A stretch of 64,000 nt of DNA from DASUCS01 sp041166385 (GCA_041166385.1 JBEEFW010000078.1:24420-88419), one strand, 5' to 3'; counted from the stretch's first letter, positions 8,701 through 17,734 are shown. Program-made: numbers and translations. Notes: generated by a model not told the origin, from the letters alone.

Positions 8701-9698
8701 TGCAACTGGACTTCACCCCTGATCAGGAAGAGCTGCGCTCGTCGGTGCGCGCCGTGCTCGAGAAGGAGTGCTCACGGGCGTTCGTGCGCGAGCACGTCGA
8801 CCATGTGGTCATGGGCGAGCCCTCGGACGCGCCCGGCCGGCTCTGGAAGACGTTCGTCTCGCTCGACTGGCCGTCGCTGACGATCGCCGAGGAACACGGC
8901 GGTATCGGGCTCGGCTATCCAGAGCTGGCCATCGTGGCGGAGGAACTCGGGCGGGTCCTGGCGCCCGGACCGCTGCTCACCACGATCGCCGGGTTCACGC
9001 CGTTGCTGCGAGAGGCCGACGGCGGCGACGAGTGGCTGTCCAAGGTGGCCGCTGGTGAGATCTCCGGTGCGCCGGCGTTCGACACGACTGCGGTGCTGTG
9101 CGGCAGCGAAGCCGATGTGCTCGCGGTGGTGCTCGACGGTGAGATCGCGATCGTCCCAGCGAAGGTGACGAGGACGATCGAGTCGCTCGACGCCACCCGC
9201 TCGCTGGTCGACATCGAGGTGGGCGACGGCCCACGGTTGCCGATCAGCCCTGAGGGCGTCCGGCGGGCGCGCGAGGAGATGACGACGGCCATCGCGTTCG
9301 AGCTCGTCGGCACGTGTCAGACGATCTTCGACACCAACCTGCAGTACGCGAAGGAGCGCCAGCAGTTCGGCGTGCCGATCGGATCGTTCCAGGCGGTCAA
9401 GCACAAGCTCGCGAACATGTTCGTGGCGATCGAGCGGGCGCGAGCGCTGTGCGTGTTCGCCGCCGCGACGATCAACGAGAACGACGAGCGCCGCTCGACG
9501 GCAACGTCAGCCGCAAAGGCAGCCGCGGGCGACTGTCAGAAGCTGGTCGCCCAGGACGGCATCCAGCTGCTTGGCGGCATCGGCTACACGTGGGAGCACG
9601 ATCAGCACTTCTACGTCAAGCGAGCCAAGGTCAGCGACGCCCTCTTCGGCAACGCCCCCTTCCACCGCCAACAGATCGCCGACGCCCTCGGGCTGTGA
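8700..9698 (+). CDS. Acyl-CoA dehydrogenase family protein
   Basis: A 332-residue FAD-dependent acyl-CoA dehydrogenase. It begins MQLDFTPDQEELRSSVRAVL, has the SLTIAEEHGGIGLGY helix junction, and ends with the C-terminal helical domain including YAKERQQFGVPIGSFQ and GIQLLGGIGYTWEHD. It is about 50 residues shorter than typical members and the middle beta domain is reduced, as in the small subunits of heteromeric steroid-type dehydrogenases. The catalytic Glu position is not obvious, so it may need a partner subunit; the dehydrogenase at 35853-36971 is one candidate. The ATG overlaps the ligase stop by one base. A hairpin repeat begins two bases after the stop. Confidence 0.88.
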   Translation: MQLDFTPDQEELRSSVRAVLEKECSRAFVREHVDHVVMGEPSDAPGRLWKTFVSLDWPSLTIAEEHGGIGLGYPELAIVAEELGRVLAPGPLLTTIAGFTPLLREADGGDEWLSKVAAGEISGAPAFDTTAVLCGSEADVLAVVLDGEIAIVPAKVTRTIESLDATRSLVDIEVGDGPRLPISPEGVRRAREEMTTAIAFELVGTCQTIFDTNLQYAKERQQFGVPIGSFQAVKHKLANMFVAIERARALCVFAAATINENDERRSTATSAAKAAAGDCQKLVAQDGIQLLGGIGYTWEHDQHFYVKRAKVSDALFGNAPFHRQQIADALGL

Positions 9699-9700
9699 CG

Positions 9701-9748
9701 AAATCCCACTCAGACATACACACTTTTGTGTAGTTCTGAGTGGGATTT
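9701..9748. repeat. Hairpin repeat, copy 1 (convergent intergenic)
   Basis: AAATCCCACTCAGA pairs perfectly with TCTGAGTGGGATTT, followed inside by a 2x2 mismatch, then TACACA/TGTGTA closing a CTTT loop. It fills the gap between convergent genes, as copy 2 at 39399-39446 does. The stems are conserved between copies while the inner mismatched bases differ. Probable role: two-way transcription terminator or dispersed palindromic repeat. Confidence 0.8.
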
Positions 9749-9758
9749 GCGAAAGGGG

Positions 9759-10328
9759 TTAGACCTTGCGGCCGGCGAAGGCGAGGAGCTTGTCTTCGGC
9801 GGAGGCGTCGGCCGCGACCGGCTGCTCGGCCTCGAACATCCCCGGGGTGCGGAAGTCGTCCGTGATCAGCTGACGCCCGACGGTGAGCGCCGTGTCGAGC
9901 AGCTCGTCGTCGTCGATCTTCTGACCGGTCGCCCGCGCGATGTCGACGGAGTGCGTCATCACGTCCATGATCGCGATGTTGAGCGCGATGCCTGCCGGCA
10001 TCTCCCCGAACGGCAGCTTCACCATCTTCTCGAGTGCGCCCTCGCCGCCGAACGCCGCCCGTGCTCGATCGGTCGCGGCGTGAAACGAACCCTTGTAGTC
10101 CTCGCCGAGGTTGTCGCCGCCCATGAGCTGACCGAACCGGTCGTCGGCGATCGAGCCGTTCTCCACACACTCGGCGAACATCGTGGCCCCGCCGACCACG
10201 TGGTTCATCACGTCTCGCACGGTCCACTCCGTGCACGGCGTGGAGTTGCTCAGCTGGGACTGATCGACGTTGTCGACCACCGCGCCCGCTTTGTCGAGGA
10301 CGCGTTCCATCATCGGCAGGACATCCAT
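9759..10328 (-). CDS. DinB-like TIGR03086 family protein
   Basis: A 189-residue protein of the four-helix DinB/mycothiol-maleylpyruvate-isomerase superfamily (TIGR03086 type). It has the family's STPCTEWTVRDVMNHVVGG motif near residue 29, whose His is a predicted metal ligand, and MDVMTHSVDIARATGQ near residue 127 with a second metal His and Asp. Such proteins are thought to use mycothiol or a metal for thiol-dependent isomerisation or detoxification. The gene is 31 bp downstream of the P450 gene on the same strand and is probably in its operon. The exact reaction is unknown. Confidence 0.85.
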   Translation of the reverse strand: MDVLPMMERVLDKAGAVVDNVDQSQLSNSTPCTEWTVRDVMNHVVGGATMFAECVENGSIADDRFGQLMGGDNLGEDYKGSFHAATDRARAAFGGEGALEKMVKLPFGEMPAGIALNIAIMDVMTHSVDIARATGQKIDDDELLDTALTVGRQLITDDFRTPGMFEAEQPVAADASAEDKLLAFAGRKV

Positions 10329-10359
10329 TGACTTCCCCCTTGTTGTGCTGCGCGTTGTT

Positions 10360-11601
10360 CTAGTCGAAGACGACGTCGAGCCGCGGCGGGGATCGGAACG
10401 TCATGCCCGTGATGTACGGCGACTCCGCGTCGGGATCGAGGCGGACGTTCGGTAACCGATCGAAGATGCGGTTGATCGCCACCTTCGTTTCCATCCGGGC
10501 GAGATGCATGCCGAGGCACATGTGCGGCCCCGACGCGAAGGCGATATGCGCAGATTGCGGCCGGAAGATGTTGAACGATTCGGCGTCGTCCCACCTGCGC
10601 TCGTCGTGATTGGCGGCGCCCATGTTGACGACCATCACCGAACCGGCCTCGATGTTCACGCCGCACACGGTTGTGTCCTGCGTCGCCGTGCGCATGATCG
10701 TGAGCAACGGTGGCTCCCACCGCAAACCCTCCTCGATCGCGTGCGGCAACAGCGAGCGATCGTTGCGCACCGCGTCGAGCTGGTCGGGGTGCGTGAGCAG
10801 TCCGGTCATCAAGTTCGACGACGAGCGGTACGTCGTCTCTGCCCCCGCGGGCAACAACAGCCGGCAGAACGCGATGATCTCGTCGTCGGTCAGCTTCTGA
10901 CCCTCGTGGTCGGAGTGGGCCAGCACGCTGATCATGTCGTTGCCCGGCGCGTCTCGGCGGAGATGCACGAACTCGACGAGGTAGTCGTAAAGGCTCTTCG
11001 ACGCGTTGAGCGCCTTGTCCATGTCGATCGACACGCTGATGAGCTCGACCGTCCACCGGTGGAACTGCGGCAGATCTGCGCGCGGCAACCCGAGGAGTCC
11101 GGCGATGACGTTGACCGGGAACGGGAACAACAACTGACTCACGAGATCGGCGCGCTTGTCGTCGACGAACGTGTCGATGAGCTCGTCGACCACACCGCCG
11201 ACCAACTCGGACTCCCACATTTCCATCGCCTTGCGGCTGAACGCCTGCTGGATGACGGATCGGTACGCATGATGCTCGGGCTCGTCCATCTCGAGAATCG
11301 TGTGCCCCATCACCGCGCCCATCACCTCGGCGTAGCCCGTCGACGAGAACCGCAGGTTGTCGCGCAACACTTCTTGCACGGCGTCGTACGACGAAACGGT
11401 GTACAGCGGCGGCACGTCGCCGGGCTCGAAGCCGAGGTCGGCATCGGCGTCGAGGCCGAGCAGCATGCGCACGTCGGCGGGAACGATGTGCTGCTCACGC
11501 ATCGGGGCGAACTCGGGGTACGGGTTCTGCACGACCCCGGCCCCCATCGCTTTGTTGAAGTCCTCGAAGGGGTTGCTCTGGTCGGCCACTGCCTCGGACA
11601 A
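10360..11601 (-). CDS. Cytochrome P450
   Basis: A 413-residue soluble bacterial P450, a haem monooxygenase supplied with electrons by a ferredoxin encoded elsewhere. The I-helix oxygen-binding motif is LLPAGAETTYRS, the K-helix ExxR is EEGLRWEPP, and the haem loop is FASGPHMCLGMH with the ligand Cys at residue 362. The length is standard. It starts 25 bp from operator site 3 and leads a two-gene operon with the DinB-like protein. The regulon context of ligases, dehydrogenases and SDRs suggests it hydroxylates a lipid, terpenoid or steroid substrate, but that is inference. Confidence 0.95.
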   Translation of the reverse strand: MSEAVADQSNPFEDFNKAMGAGVVQNPYPEFAPMREQHIVPADVRMLLGLDADADLGFEPGDVPPLYTVSSYDAVQEVLRDNLRFSSTGYAEVMGAVMGHTILEMDEPEHHAYRSVIQQAFSRKAMEMWESELVGGVVDELIDTFVDDKRADLVSQLLFPFPVNVIAGLLGLPRADLPQFHRWTVELISVSIDMDKALNASKSLYDYLVEFVHLRRDAPGNDMISVLAHSDHEGQKLTDDEIIAFCRLLLPAGAETTYRSSSNLMTGLLTHPDQLDAVRNDRSLLPHAIEEGLRWEPPLLTIMRTATQDTTVCGVNIEAGSVMVVNMGAANHDERRWDDAESFNIFRPQSAHIAFASGPHMCLGMHLARMETKVAINRIFDRLPNVRLDPDAESPYITGMTFRSPPRLDVVFD

Positions 11602-11626
11602 CTCGCCCTCCTAGAGGCTCCAGTTC

Positions 11627-11644
11627 CCTGACACGCGCGTCAGG
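11627..11644. promoter_or_regulatory. Palindromic operator, site 3
   Basis: CCTGACACGCGCGTCAGG, with 6-bp perfect outer arms, lies between the divergent P450 (25 bp) and MFS transporter (34 bp) genes. It could co-regulate substrate uptake and oxidation. Confidence 0.78.
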
Positions 11645-11678
11645 TTGACCGTACCACCGTCGGCTACCGTTCCCGGCC

Positions 11679-13046
11679 GTGGCGTTGGACGTTGGGGTCG
11701 CCAAGCGCGCAACGAAGTACGGCGGGTACCCCCTGTTTGCGTTGGCAGCGACCGTCATGCTCGAGACCGGCGAACGCGGCTCACTCTCACAGGCCTCCTA
11801 CGGGAAGAACAGCCTCGAAGCACACTTCAACCCGGGCGACTTCTGGCTGAGCGCGCTGCCCGTTGCGCTGTCGCTCATCGGGATCATCGGCTCGATGCCG
11901 TTCGGTCACCTGGCGGACCGCATGCGGCGCACGCTCCTGTTGGCGGGAGCGATGGTGGTGTGGACCATCGTGATGGGCATCAGCGCGCTGGCGCCCACCT
12001 TCCTGTTCCTGTTCCTCATCCGCCTGGGCGTCGGGATCGTCGAAGCGAACGGCCCGGCGGCCATCTCGCTGATCTCCGACTACTACCCGATGCAGGAACG
12101 GGCCAAGAGAATCGGGCTGTACAACTCCGGAGCGCTGCTCGGCAGCGCGCTCGGGCTCGGTCTCGCTGGCGTGTTCGTCGGCCAATGGGGATGGCGTGCG
12201 GCGTTCTGGATGTGGATTCCGCTGGGGGTCATCACCGTCGTTCTCCTGCTGCGCGCGCCGGAGCCGGAACGGGGCCACCAGGACGCCGACTTTCACGCCG
12301 ACACCGACCCGTTGCAGGGCGTCGACGCCGTCGAGCTCGCAAGCAAGCTCGACCTTCCCGAACCCACTCGAGTTGGCGCGCTCGACTACGACAACTGCAA
12401 CTGGCGTGAGGCCTATCGCGAGATCTTCAAGATCCGCAGCATGTGGTTCGGCGTCGTCGGCATCACGATCTCCGCCGCGCTTCTCAACGGTCTCGGGTTT
12501 TGGGCCATCCCCTACTTCCAGGACGTCCACGGGCTCAGTCACGAGGAGGCCGGCGGCTACGCCGTCGTGTTCGGCCTCGGCGCCGCGGTGGGCGTTCTGA
12601 GCGGCGGCTACGTCGCCGACCGGCTGCTACGCCGGGGCATGGTCAATGCCCGCATCTACGTGGTCGTGGTGTCGACCATCATCGCCACGATCATCTTCGT
12701 CCCCGCCTTCGCGAGTTCGTCGCTCGCCGTGACGCTGCCGCTGTTCCTCGTCGGCGGTGTCTTTCTCACACTGCCGATCGCCCCGGCCGACGCCATGATG
12801 ACCGACGTCGTCGTTGCTCCCCTGCGCGGGCGGGCCGCCGGGCTGCGCTCGATCGTGCGGAGTGGATCGAGCCTGATGATCTTGATCATCGGGATCTTGA
12901 AGGGCGTGTTCGGTTTGCAGACCGCTCTCGTCGCGATCACTCCCGTGTATGCCATCGGTGGCCTCGTCATGCTGCTGGCGGCTCGTACCTATCCCGCGGA
13001 CCTCGCTTTCGTGGCCGCCGAATCACGCAGACTGCGAGCTACATGA
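11679..13046 (+). CDS. Major facilitator superfamily transporter
   Basis: A 455-residue inner-membrane transporter with about 12 hydrophobic segments. The hallmark MFS loop between helices 2 and 3 is GHLADRMRRTLLL, with a repeat GGYVADRLLRRG after helix 8, and a long cytoplasmic central loop of acidic residues. It resembles Spinster-like carriers of organic acids or lipids. The GTG at 11679 follows operator site 3, and the stop codon overlaps the next gene's ATG (ATGA), so it leads the operon with the hydroxyacid dehydrogenase and aldolase. It is the likely uptake or efflux route for whatever those enzymes process. Confidence 0.9.
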   Translation: MALDVGVAKRATKYGGYPLFALAATVMLETGERGSLSQASYGKNSLEAHFNPGDFWLSALPVALSLIGIIGSMPFGHLADRMRRTLLLAGAMVVWTIVMGISALAPTFLFLFLIRLGVGIVEANGPAAISLISDYYPMQERAKRIGLYNSGALLGSALGLGLAGVFVGQWGWRAAFWMWIPLGVITVVLLLRAPEPERGHQDADFHADTDPLQGVDAVELASKLDLPEPTRVGALDYDNCNWREAYREIFKIRSMWFGVVGITISAALLNGLGFWAIPYFQDVHGLSHEEAGGYAVVFGLGAAVGVLSGGYVADRLLRRGMVNARIYVVVVSTIIATIIFVPAFASSSLAVTLPLFLVGGVFLTLPIAPADAMMTDVVVAPLRGRAAGLRSIVRSGSSLMILIIGILKGVFGLQTALVAITPVYAIGGLVMLLAARTYPADLAFVAAESRRLRAT

Positions 13047-14023
13047 GCGACCGACCGACCATCTTCGCCACCGCGCCGCTTCGAGGTCCCGGTGTCGAGA
13101 CCTTGCGATCCATCGGTGAGGTCATCGAGGAGTCGTGGATCAGTTCGACGACGATGCGTCTGCTCAACGACGAGCAACTCGCGGCGCGCATCGCCGACAC
13201 GGGCGCCACGATCGTGATCTGTGAAGCCGACCAGTGCAAAGGCGCGGTGCTGGATGCCGGGCTCATCGCGATCGCGTCGACGCGCGGCGACCCCACGAAC
13301 GTCGACGTTCCCGCGGCGACCGCGAAGGGCATCCCTGTGCTGCGTGCTCCTGGCCGTAACGCCGACGCGGTGGCGGAGATGACGATCGCGCTCCTCACCG
13401 CGGTGAACCGCCATGTGCTGCGGGCCGATGCCGACGTGCGTGAAGGCAACATCTACCTGAACGGCACGATCCCCTATCAGCGTTTCCGGGCGTGGCAGCT
13501 CGCAGGACGGACGGCTGGGCTCGTGGGGCTCGGCGCCGTCGGCCGGGCCACCAAGTGGCGGCTCGAGGGTCTCGGCATGAACGTGATCGCCCACGACCCG
13601 TTTGCCGACGACGCAACGCACGAGCTCGACGAGCTACTCGGTGAGGCCGACGTCGTGTCGATGCACGCAGCCGTGTCACCCGACACGATGGGCATGATCG
13701 GCGCCAAGCAGTTCGCCGCGATGAAAGACGACGCCATCTACGTCAACTCCGCGCGAGCAGGGCTGCACGACACCGATGCGCTCGTCGAGGCGTTGCAGAC
13801 CGGACAGATCGGCGGCGCCGGCCTCGATCACTTCGACGGCGAGATGTTGCCCGAAGGACACCCGCTCATCGGGATGGCCAATGTCGTGCTGACACCGCAC
13901 ATCGGCGGCGCGACGTACGACACCGAAGCGAATCACACCACCCTCATCGCCAACGGCCTCGTCAAGCTGCTCAACGGCGAGGTCCCCGACAACTGCGTGA
14001 ACCCGGAAGTCCTAGCGAAATGA
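13043..14023 (+). CDS. D-2-hydroxyacid dehydrogenase
   Basis: A 326-residue NAD-dependent D-2-hydroxyacid dehydrogenase, interconverting a 2-hydroxy and a 2-oxo acid. The nucleotide fold is GLVGLGAVGRATKW near residue 158. The catalytic Arg is in VNSARAGLHDTD, the Glu in DGEMLPEGHPL and the His in LTPHIGGAT. ATG 13043 overlaps the transporter stop. The gene is 7 bases before a class II aldolase, a pair that recurs in pathways for four- to six-carbon sugar acids, so a hydroxyacid catabolic route is plausible. The specific substrate is not recognisable. Confidence 0.92.
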   Translation: MSDRPTIFATAPLRGPGVETLRSIGEVIEESWISSTTMRLLNDEQLAARIADTGATIVICEADQCKGAVLDAGLIAIASTRGDPTNVDVPAATAKGIPVLRAPGRNADAVAEMTIALLTAVNRHVLRADADVREGNIYLNGTIPYQRFRAWQLAGRTAGLVGLGAVGRATKWRLEGLGMNVIAHDPFADDATHELDELLGEADVVSMHAAVSPDTMGMIGAKQFAAMKDDAIYVNSARAGLHDTDALVEALQTGQIGGAGLDHFDGEMLPEGHPLIGMANVVLTPHIGGATYDTEANHTTLIANGLVKLLNGEVPDNCVNPEVLAK

Positions 14024-14030
14024 GCTTCGA

Positions 14031-14669
14031 ATGACGATCGTGAAACCGGAGGACGTGCTCGACGCGTCGAAGGCGATGCTGGCGATGGGCCTCGTGTCAG
14101 GCACCGCCGGCAACGTGTCCGGCCGCGTCGGCGAGGAGCGCATCTGCCTCACGCCGTCGTCGGTGCCGTACGAGACGATGACCCTCGACGATCTCGTGAT
14201 CACCGATCTCGACGGGAACGTCCTCGAGGGCACCCGCGGCCCGACGAGCGAGAAGGCGCTGCACCTCGCGTGCTTTCGGCGCTATCCGGAGATCGGGGGC
14301 GTGATCCACTGTCATGCGGCCTACGCGACGATGTTCGGGCTGGTCCACGAGCCCATCCCCGCGATTATCGAAGAGGTCGTCGTCTACCTCGGCGGCGACG
14401 TGCCGATCTGCGACTACAAGCCGACCGGCAGCGACGCCCTCGGCGAAGAGGTCGCATCCCGGCTGGGTGATCGCAGCGCGGCCATCGTGGCCAACCACGG
14501 CATCGTGACCATGGGCGACACGCCGGACAAGGCGCTGCACAACGCCGAACTCACCGAGCGCACCGCGATGATCGTGTGGGGCGCCCGCGCGCTGGGTACG
14601 CCGGTGCCGTTGCCCGGCAAGACGAACGAGAACATGGCCGGCGTCTACCGGCTACTTCGAGGGATATGA
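14031..14669 (+). CDS. Class II aldolase/adducin family protein
   Basis: A 212-residue zinc-dependent class II aldolase of the fuculose-phosphate aldolase type. It has the GTAGNVSGRVG phosphate/substrate loop near residue 24, the zinc ligands in VIHCHAAYA and VANHGIVTMG, and an acidic GPTSEKALH segment with the catalytic Glu. It cleaves or forms a C-C bond in a sugar or hydroxyacid. It follows the hydroxyacid dehydrogenase by 7 bases, and its stop overlaps an upstream in-frame ATG of the substrate-binding protein, indicating co-transcription with a transporter component. Confidence 0.92.
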   Translation: MTIVKPEDVLDASKAMLAMGLVSGTAGNVSGRVGEERICLTPSSVPYETMTLDDLVITDLDGNVLEGTRGPTSEKALHLACFRRYPEIGGVIHCHAAYATMFGLVHEPIPAIIEEVVVYLGGDVPICDYKPTGSDALGEEVASRLGDRSAAIVANHGIVTMGDTPDKALHNAELTERTAMIVWGARALGTPVPLPGKTNENMAGVYRLLRGI

Positions 14670-14728
14670 AGAGGAACCGCCCCGCCCGAGGGCGAAAGAA
14701 GCTGGGAAGGGACTTGGGGGGAGACACA

Positions 14729-16225
14729 TTGCGCAAGGGTCGGCGGCGGGGTCACGCCATCGTTCTCGCGGTCGCGCTCGTCGCCACGGCGGCGTGCGGC
14801 ACGCGCCTGCCGGACAGCGCGTTCGTCAACGCCGGCGCAGACGGTGGAACCGGCACTGCGGCGAGCAACCGCACCGGCACCGGCACCGGCACCGGCACAG
14901 GAACCGGAACCGGAACCGGCAGCAACGCCAGCGGCACCGGCACGGGAGGAGGTGCCGGAGTGGGCACCGGGCCAGGTGGTGGTGCGGTCGCCGGCGCCGA
15001 CGGTCCGAACCAGGCGAGCGACGTCGGTGTGACCGAGAACGAGATCGTGATCGGCAACATCACGGCGATCAACGGCATCCTGGGGGACGCGTTCGCGCCT
15101 CCGCTTCGCGGGCTGCAGGCGTATGTGCAATGGATCAACGACCACGGCGGCATCCACGGTCGCACGCTCAGGCTCGAGACCTGTGACGACGGCGAAGACC
15201 GCACGCGAAACCTCCAGTGCGCGCAAGATCTCATCGAGAACAAGAAGGTGTTCGCGTTCGTCGCGGGCAACACCCGCGCGGAGGGAGGGTCGGCTCCGTA
15301 CATCAACGGCAAAGGGGTGCCGATCTTCTTCAACCTGCCGATCAGCAACGCGGCCTCTCGGTTTCCGCACTACTGGTCGATCTACGGCAACGGTTGTCCC
15401 CGCGACGGCAACACCGTCTGTTACAACAATCAGATCTACAGCACCAGCGGCATCTATCGCTGGTTCAAGGAACACACCGGCGTGAAAAAGGCAGGTGTGT
15501 TCTTCTACGGTCTGATCAACATCTCGAAGGACGCCGGCCAGTTCGTCATCGACGGCCTGAAGAGCGAGGGCTTCGACGCCACCGGCTACGACGTGAACTT
15601 CGCGAACCCCAACTTTGATCAGTACGTCGACGACATGAAGGCGAAGGGCATCGACATCATCTTCGACGTCATCGACGACGGCACGAACCGCAAGCTGTGC
15701 GACACGATGCAGCGCAAAGGCGTGTCGGTGACCGCAAAGGTGTCAACCGTCGTGTCGTACGGCGACGAGATCGGCACGGACTTCTCGCCGATCTGCCGGC
15801 CGTCGATCTACATCGCGGGCAACACGATGAGCTACAGCAACCGCGCCAACCCGGCGGTCGACGAGTTCCGCTCGGCGTTCGAGACCTACCAACCCGGTAC
15901 CCCCTTGCACCAGTGGGCGCTCGAAGGCTGGATGGCCGGCAAGGTGCTCACCGAGGCACTGAACACCATGGGAGCGGCGCCGACCAGGCAGGGCCTCGAG
16001 GACTGGCTGCGCGGACTCAACGACTACACCGCCGGCGGCCTGTCGATTCCTATCGACTTCAAGGTGAAGGACTATCCGAACGAGCCGCTCGCGAACGGCG
16101 ACTGCACGTCGATCGCCAAGTGGTCCGACGACACCCAAGGATGGATCCAGCAGACAGGGCCGGCGGGCGACTGCTACGACGGCACGCACCAATACGCGAC
16201 GAACGCGACCGACCGAGGCGACTAA
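14729..16225 (+). CDS. Branched-chain-type ABC substrate-binding lipoprotein
   Basis: A 498-residue type I periplasmic-binding protein that delivers a ligand to a Liv-type ABC importer. It starts with a basic stretch and hydrophobic segment ending in VATAACGTR, a lipobox, so it is a membrane-anchored lipoprotein. Residues ~45-90 are a Gly-Thr-rich linker. The binding domain opens at DVGVTENEIVIGNITAING and has INDHGGIHGRTLRL. TTG 14729 is preferred because GGGGGAGA precedes it and it leaves a normal signal peptide; ATG 14666 is an alternative. It is on the opposite strand to the ATPase and permease genes, and its stop codon overlaps that of livF by two bases. Ligand unknown. Confidence 0.9.
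   Translation: MRKGRRRGHAIVLAVALVATAACGTRLPDSAFVNAGADGGTGTAASNRTGTGTGTGTGTGTGTGSNASGTGTGGGAGVGTGPGGGAVAGADGPNQASDVGVTENEIVIGNITAINGILGDAFAPPLRGLQAYVQWINDHGGIHGRTLRLETCDDGEDRTRNLQCAQDLIENKKVFAFVAGNTRAEGGSAPYINGKGVPIFFNLPISNAASRFPHYWSIYGNGCPRDGNTVCYNNQIYSTSGIYRWFKEHTGVKKAGVFFYGLINISKDAGQFVIDGLKSEGFDATGYDVNFANPNFDQYVDDMKAKGIDIIFDVIDDGTNRKLCDTMQRKGVSVTAKVSTVVSYGDEIGTDFSPICRPSIYIAGNTMSYSNRANPAVDEFRSAFETYQPGTPLHQWALEGWMAGKVLTEALNTMGAAPTRQGLEDWLRGLNDYTAGGLSIPIDFKVKDYPNEPLANGDCTSIAKWSDDTQGWIQQTGPAGDCYDGTHQYATNATDRGD
14870..14924 (+). repeat. Hexanucleotide tandem repeat in the substrate-binding protein gene
   Basis: About five ACCGGC units followed by about three ACCGGA units encode a Gly-Thr linker between the lipobox and the binding domain. 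Slippage by whole units would keep the frame and change the linker length. Confidence 0.75.
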
Positions 16226-16944
16226 CCGGCGGTGCCGAGGTAGCGGCCGACCACCGCAGGATCGCGGAGTTCGTTCGGTTCGCCGACGAACGCGACCTCT
16301 CCTTTGGAGAGCACGTAACAGATGTCGGCGAACTGCAACGCGTGGGTGAGGTACTGCTCTACCAGGAGGATGGTGGTTCCCTGCTTCCGCAGCTCCGCGA
16401 CCGCCTCGAAGAGCTGATCGACGATGATCGGCGCCAGCCCCATGGAGATCTCGTCCATCATCAAGACGCGCGGCTCGGCAACGAGCGCACGGCCGAGCGC
16501 GAGCATCTGCTGCTCACCACCGGACAGCGTGCCGGCCGCCTGGGCGAGGCGCTCGCCGAGACGAGGAAAGGCCGAGACGATGCGCTGGAAGCAGTCCTTG
16601 CGGACAGCGTCGGTCGCCCCTTGACGGCAACGAACCGCGATTTCGATGTTGTCGCGAACACTCATGGACGGGAAGATTCCTCGACCTTCCGGGATCAGCG
16701 TCACGCCCTTGCGCGAGATCCAACTCGTTGAGCGGCCGCTGATCCGCTTGCCGTCGAGGCGAACCGCGCCGCGGGTCAATGGGATCGTTCCGGAGATGGC
16801 TTTCAACGTCGTGGTCTTTCCCGCGCCGTTGGGACCCAGTAGTGCGACCACTGTGCCCTCGGGCACGGTGAGCGTCACGCCGTGGAGCACCTCCACACGG
16901 CCGTACCCGGCAACGATGTTCTCAAGTTGGAGAGCTGCTGGCAT
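16222..16944 (-). CDS. livF: ABC transporter ATP-binding protein LivF
   Basis: A 240-residue ATPase of a branched-chain amino acid-type importer. The Walker A is GPNGAGKTTT, the signature LSGGEQQM and the Walker B VLMMDE; PEGRGIFPSMSVRDN after the Q-loop is typical of LivF. It ends in the usual short GRYLG tail. The gene is last in the minus-strand liv operon and overlaps livG by 23 bp. Its partners are LivG, the fused permease and probably the binding protein at 14729-16225. Liv-type systems also carry amides, urea and aromatic acids, so branched-chain amino acids should not be assumed. Confidence 0.95.
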   Translation of the reverse strand: MPAALQLENIVAGYGRVEVLHGVTLTVPEGTVVALLGPNGAGKTTTLKAISGTIPLTRGAVRLDGKRISGRSTSWISRKGVTLIPEGRGIFPSMSVRDNIEIAVRCRQGATDAVRKDCFQRIVSAFPRLGERLAQAAGTLSGGEQQMLALGRALVAEPRVLMMDEISMGLAPIIVDQLFEAVAELRKQGTTILLVEQYLTHALQFADICYVLSKGEVAFVGEPNELRDPAVVGRYLGTAG

Positions 16945-17734
16945 CCGTTGCCTCGATCAATTCGGCGTCGTCCGTCCCCAGATACGCGGAGCGAACGTCT
17001 GGATTGTTGCTCACCTCTCGCGGCGTCCCCGCTGCGATGAGCGAGCCGAAGTCCAACACGTAGATCCAGTCCGACGCGGCCATGACCAGGTCGACGTCGT
17101 GTTCGATCAACAACACGGCCACGCCGCGGTCAGCGACGACCTTCAGCACCGCTTGGAACTCGCGCGTCTCGCGCGTGTCGAGACCGCTGCTCGGCTCGTC
17201 CAACAGCAACACGGTCGGTTGTGTACACAGCGCTCGCGCCAACTCGACGAGCCGCAGTGTGCCGGTCGGAAGCGAGCCTGCAAGCTCCCTCGCGACCGAA
17301 CGGACGCCGACCAGTTCCAGCACCTCGTCCACCGCGAGGCGCACGTCACCGCTGGTGCGATGGCGAAAGGTGAACGCGTCGCGCCATGCGTGCCGGTCGA
17401 GCGCGACCTCCGCCGCCACTTGGAGGTTGTCGCGCACGGTCATCCCGCTGAAGACCTCGAGCCGCTGGAACGTGCGCCCCATCCCCAGGCGGGCACGCTT
17501 GAAGGTCTCGAGGTTCGTGATGTCCTTGTCCCCGAGACGCACTGTGCCCGAGTCGGGCTTGTCGAGACCGGTCAGGGCGTTGAAGCAGGTCGTCTTCCCC
17601 GCGCCGTTCGGACCGATGAGCGACGTGATCTGTCCTGCGGGCACCTCGAGTGACACGTCATTGACCGCGACGAGCCCGCCGAACCGCTTCGAAATACCGG
17701 ACGCGACGAGCAGTCCGTTCCGGTCCGGACTCAT
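16922..17734 (-). CDS. livG: ABC transporter ATP-binding protein LivG
   Basis: A 270-residue ATPase, second of the pair that powers the Liv-type importer. The Walker A is GPNGAGKTTCFN, the Walker B VLLLDEPSSGLD and the switch His is in LLIEHDVDLV. The signature is LPTGTLRLVELARAL, weaker than LSGGQ but normal for LivG. The C-terminus carries the extra acidic tail TDDAELIEATDASS. It overlaps the permease gene upstream by 4 bp and livF downstream by 23 bp, so expression is tightly coupled. Confidence 0.95.
   Translation of the reverse strand: MSPDRNGLLVASGISKRFGGLVAVNDVSLEVPAGQITSLIGPNGAGKTTCFNALTGLDKPDSGTVRLGDKDITNLETFKRARLGMGRTFQRLEVFSGMTVRDNLQVAAEVALDRHAWRDAFTFRHRTSGDVRLAVDEVLELVGVRSVARELAGSLPTGTLRLVELARALCTQPTVLLLDEPSSGLDTRETREFQAVLKVVADRGVAVLLIEHDVDLVMAASDWIYVLDFGSLIAAGTPREVSNNPDVRSAYLGTDDAELIEATDASSSPT

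Noticed and set aside
10504..11631. A 375-codon open frame antisense to the P450 gene
   Set aside because: The P450 on the other strand has intact I-helix, ExxR and haem motifs; the antisense product has no recognisable fold.
14093..14101. CGTGTCAGG half-site
   Set aside because: It is a half-site inside the aldolase coding sequence without a matching left arm.
14870..14924. Repeated ACCGGC units considered as a CRISPR-like array
   Set aside because: Units are 6 bp, contiguous, in frame and encode a Gly-Thr linker; there are no spacers.
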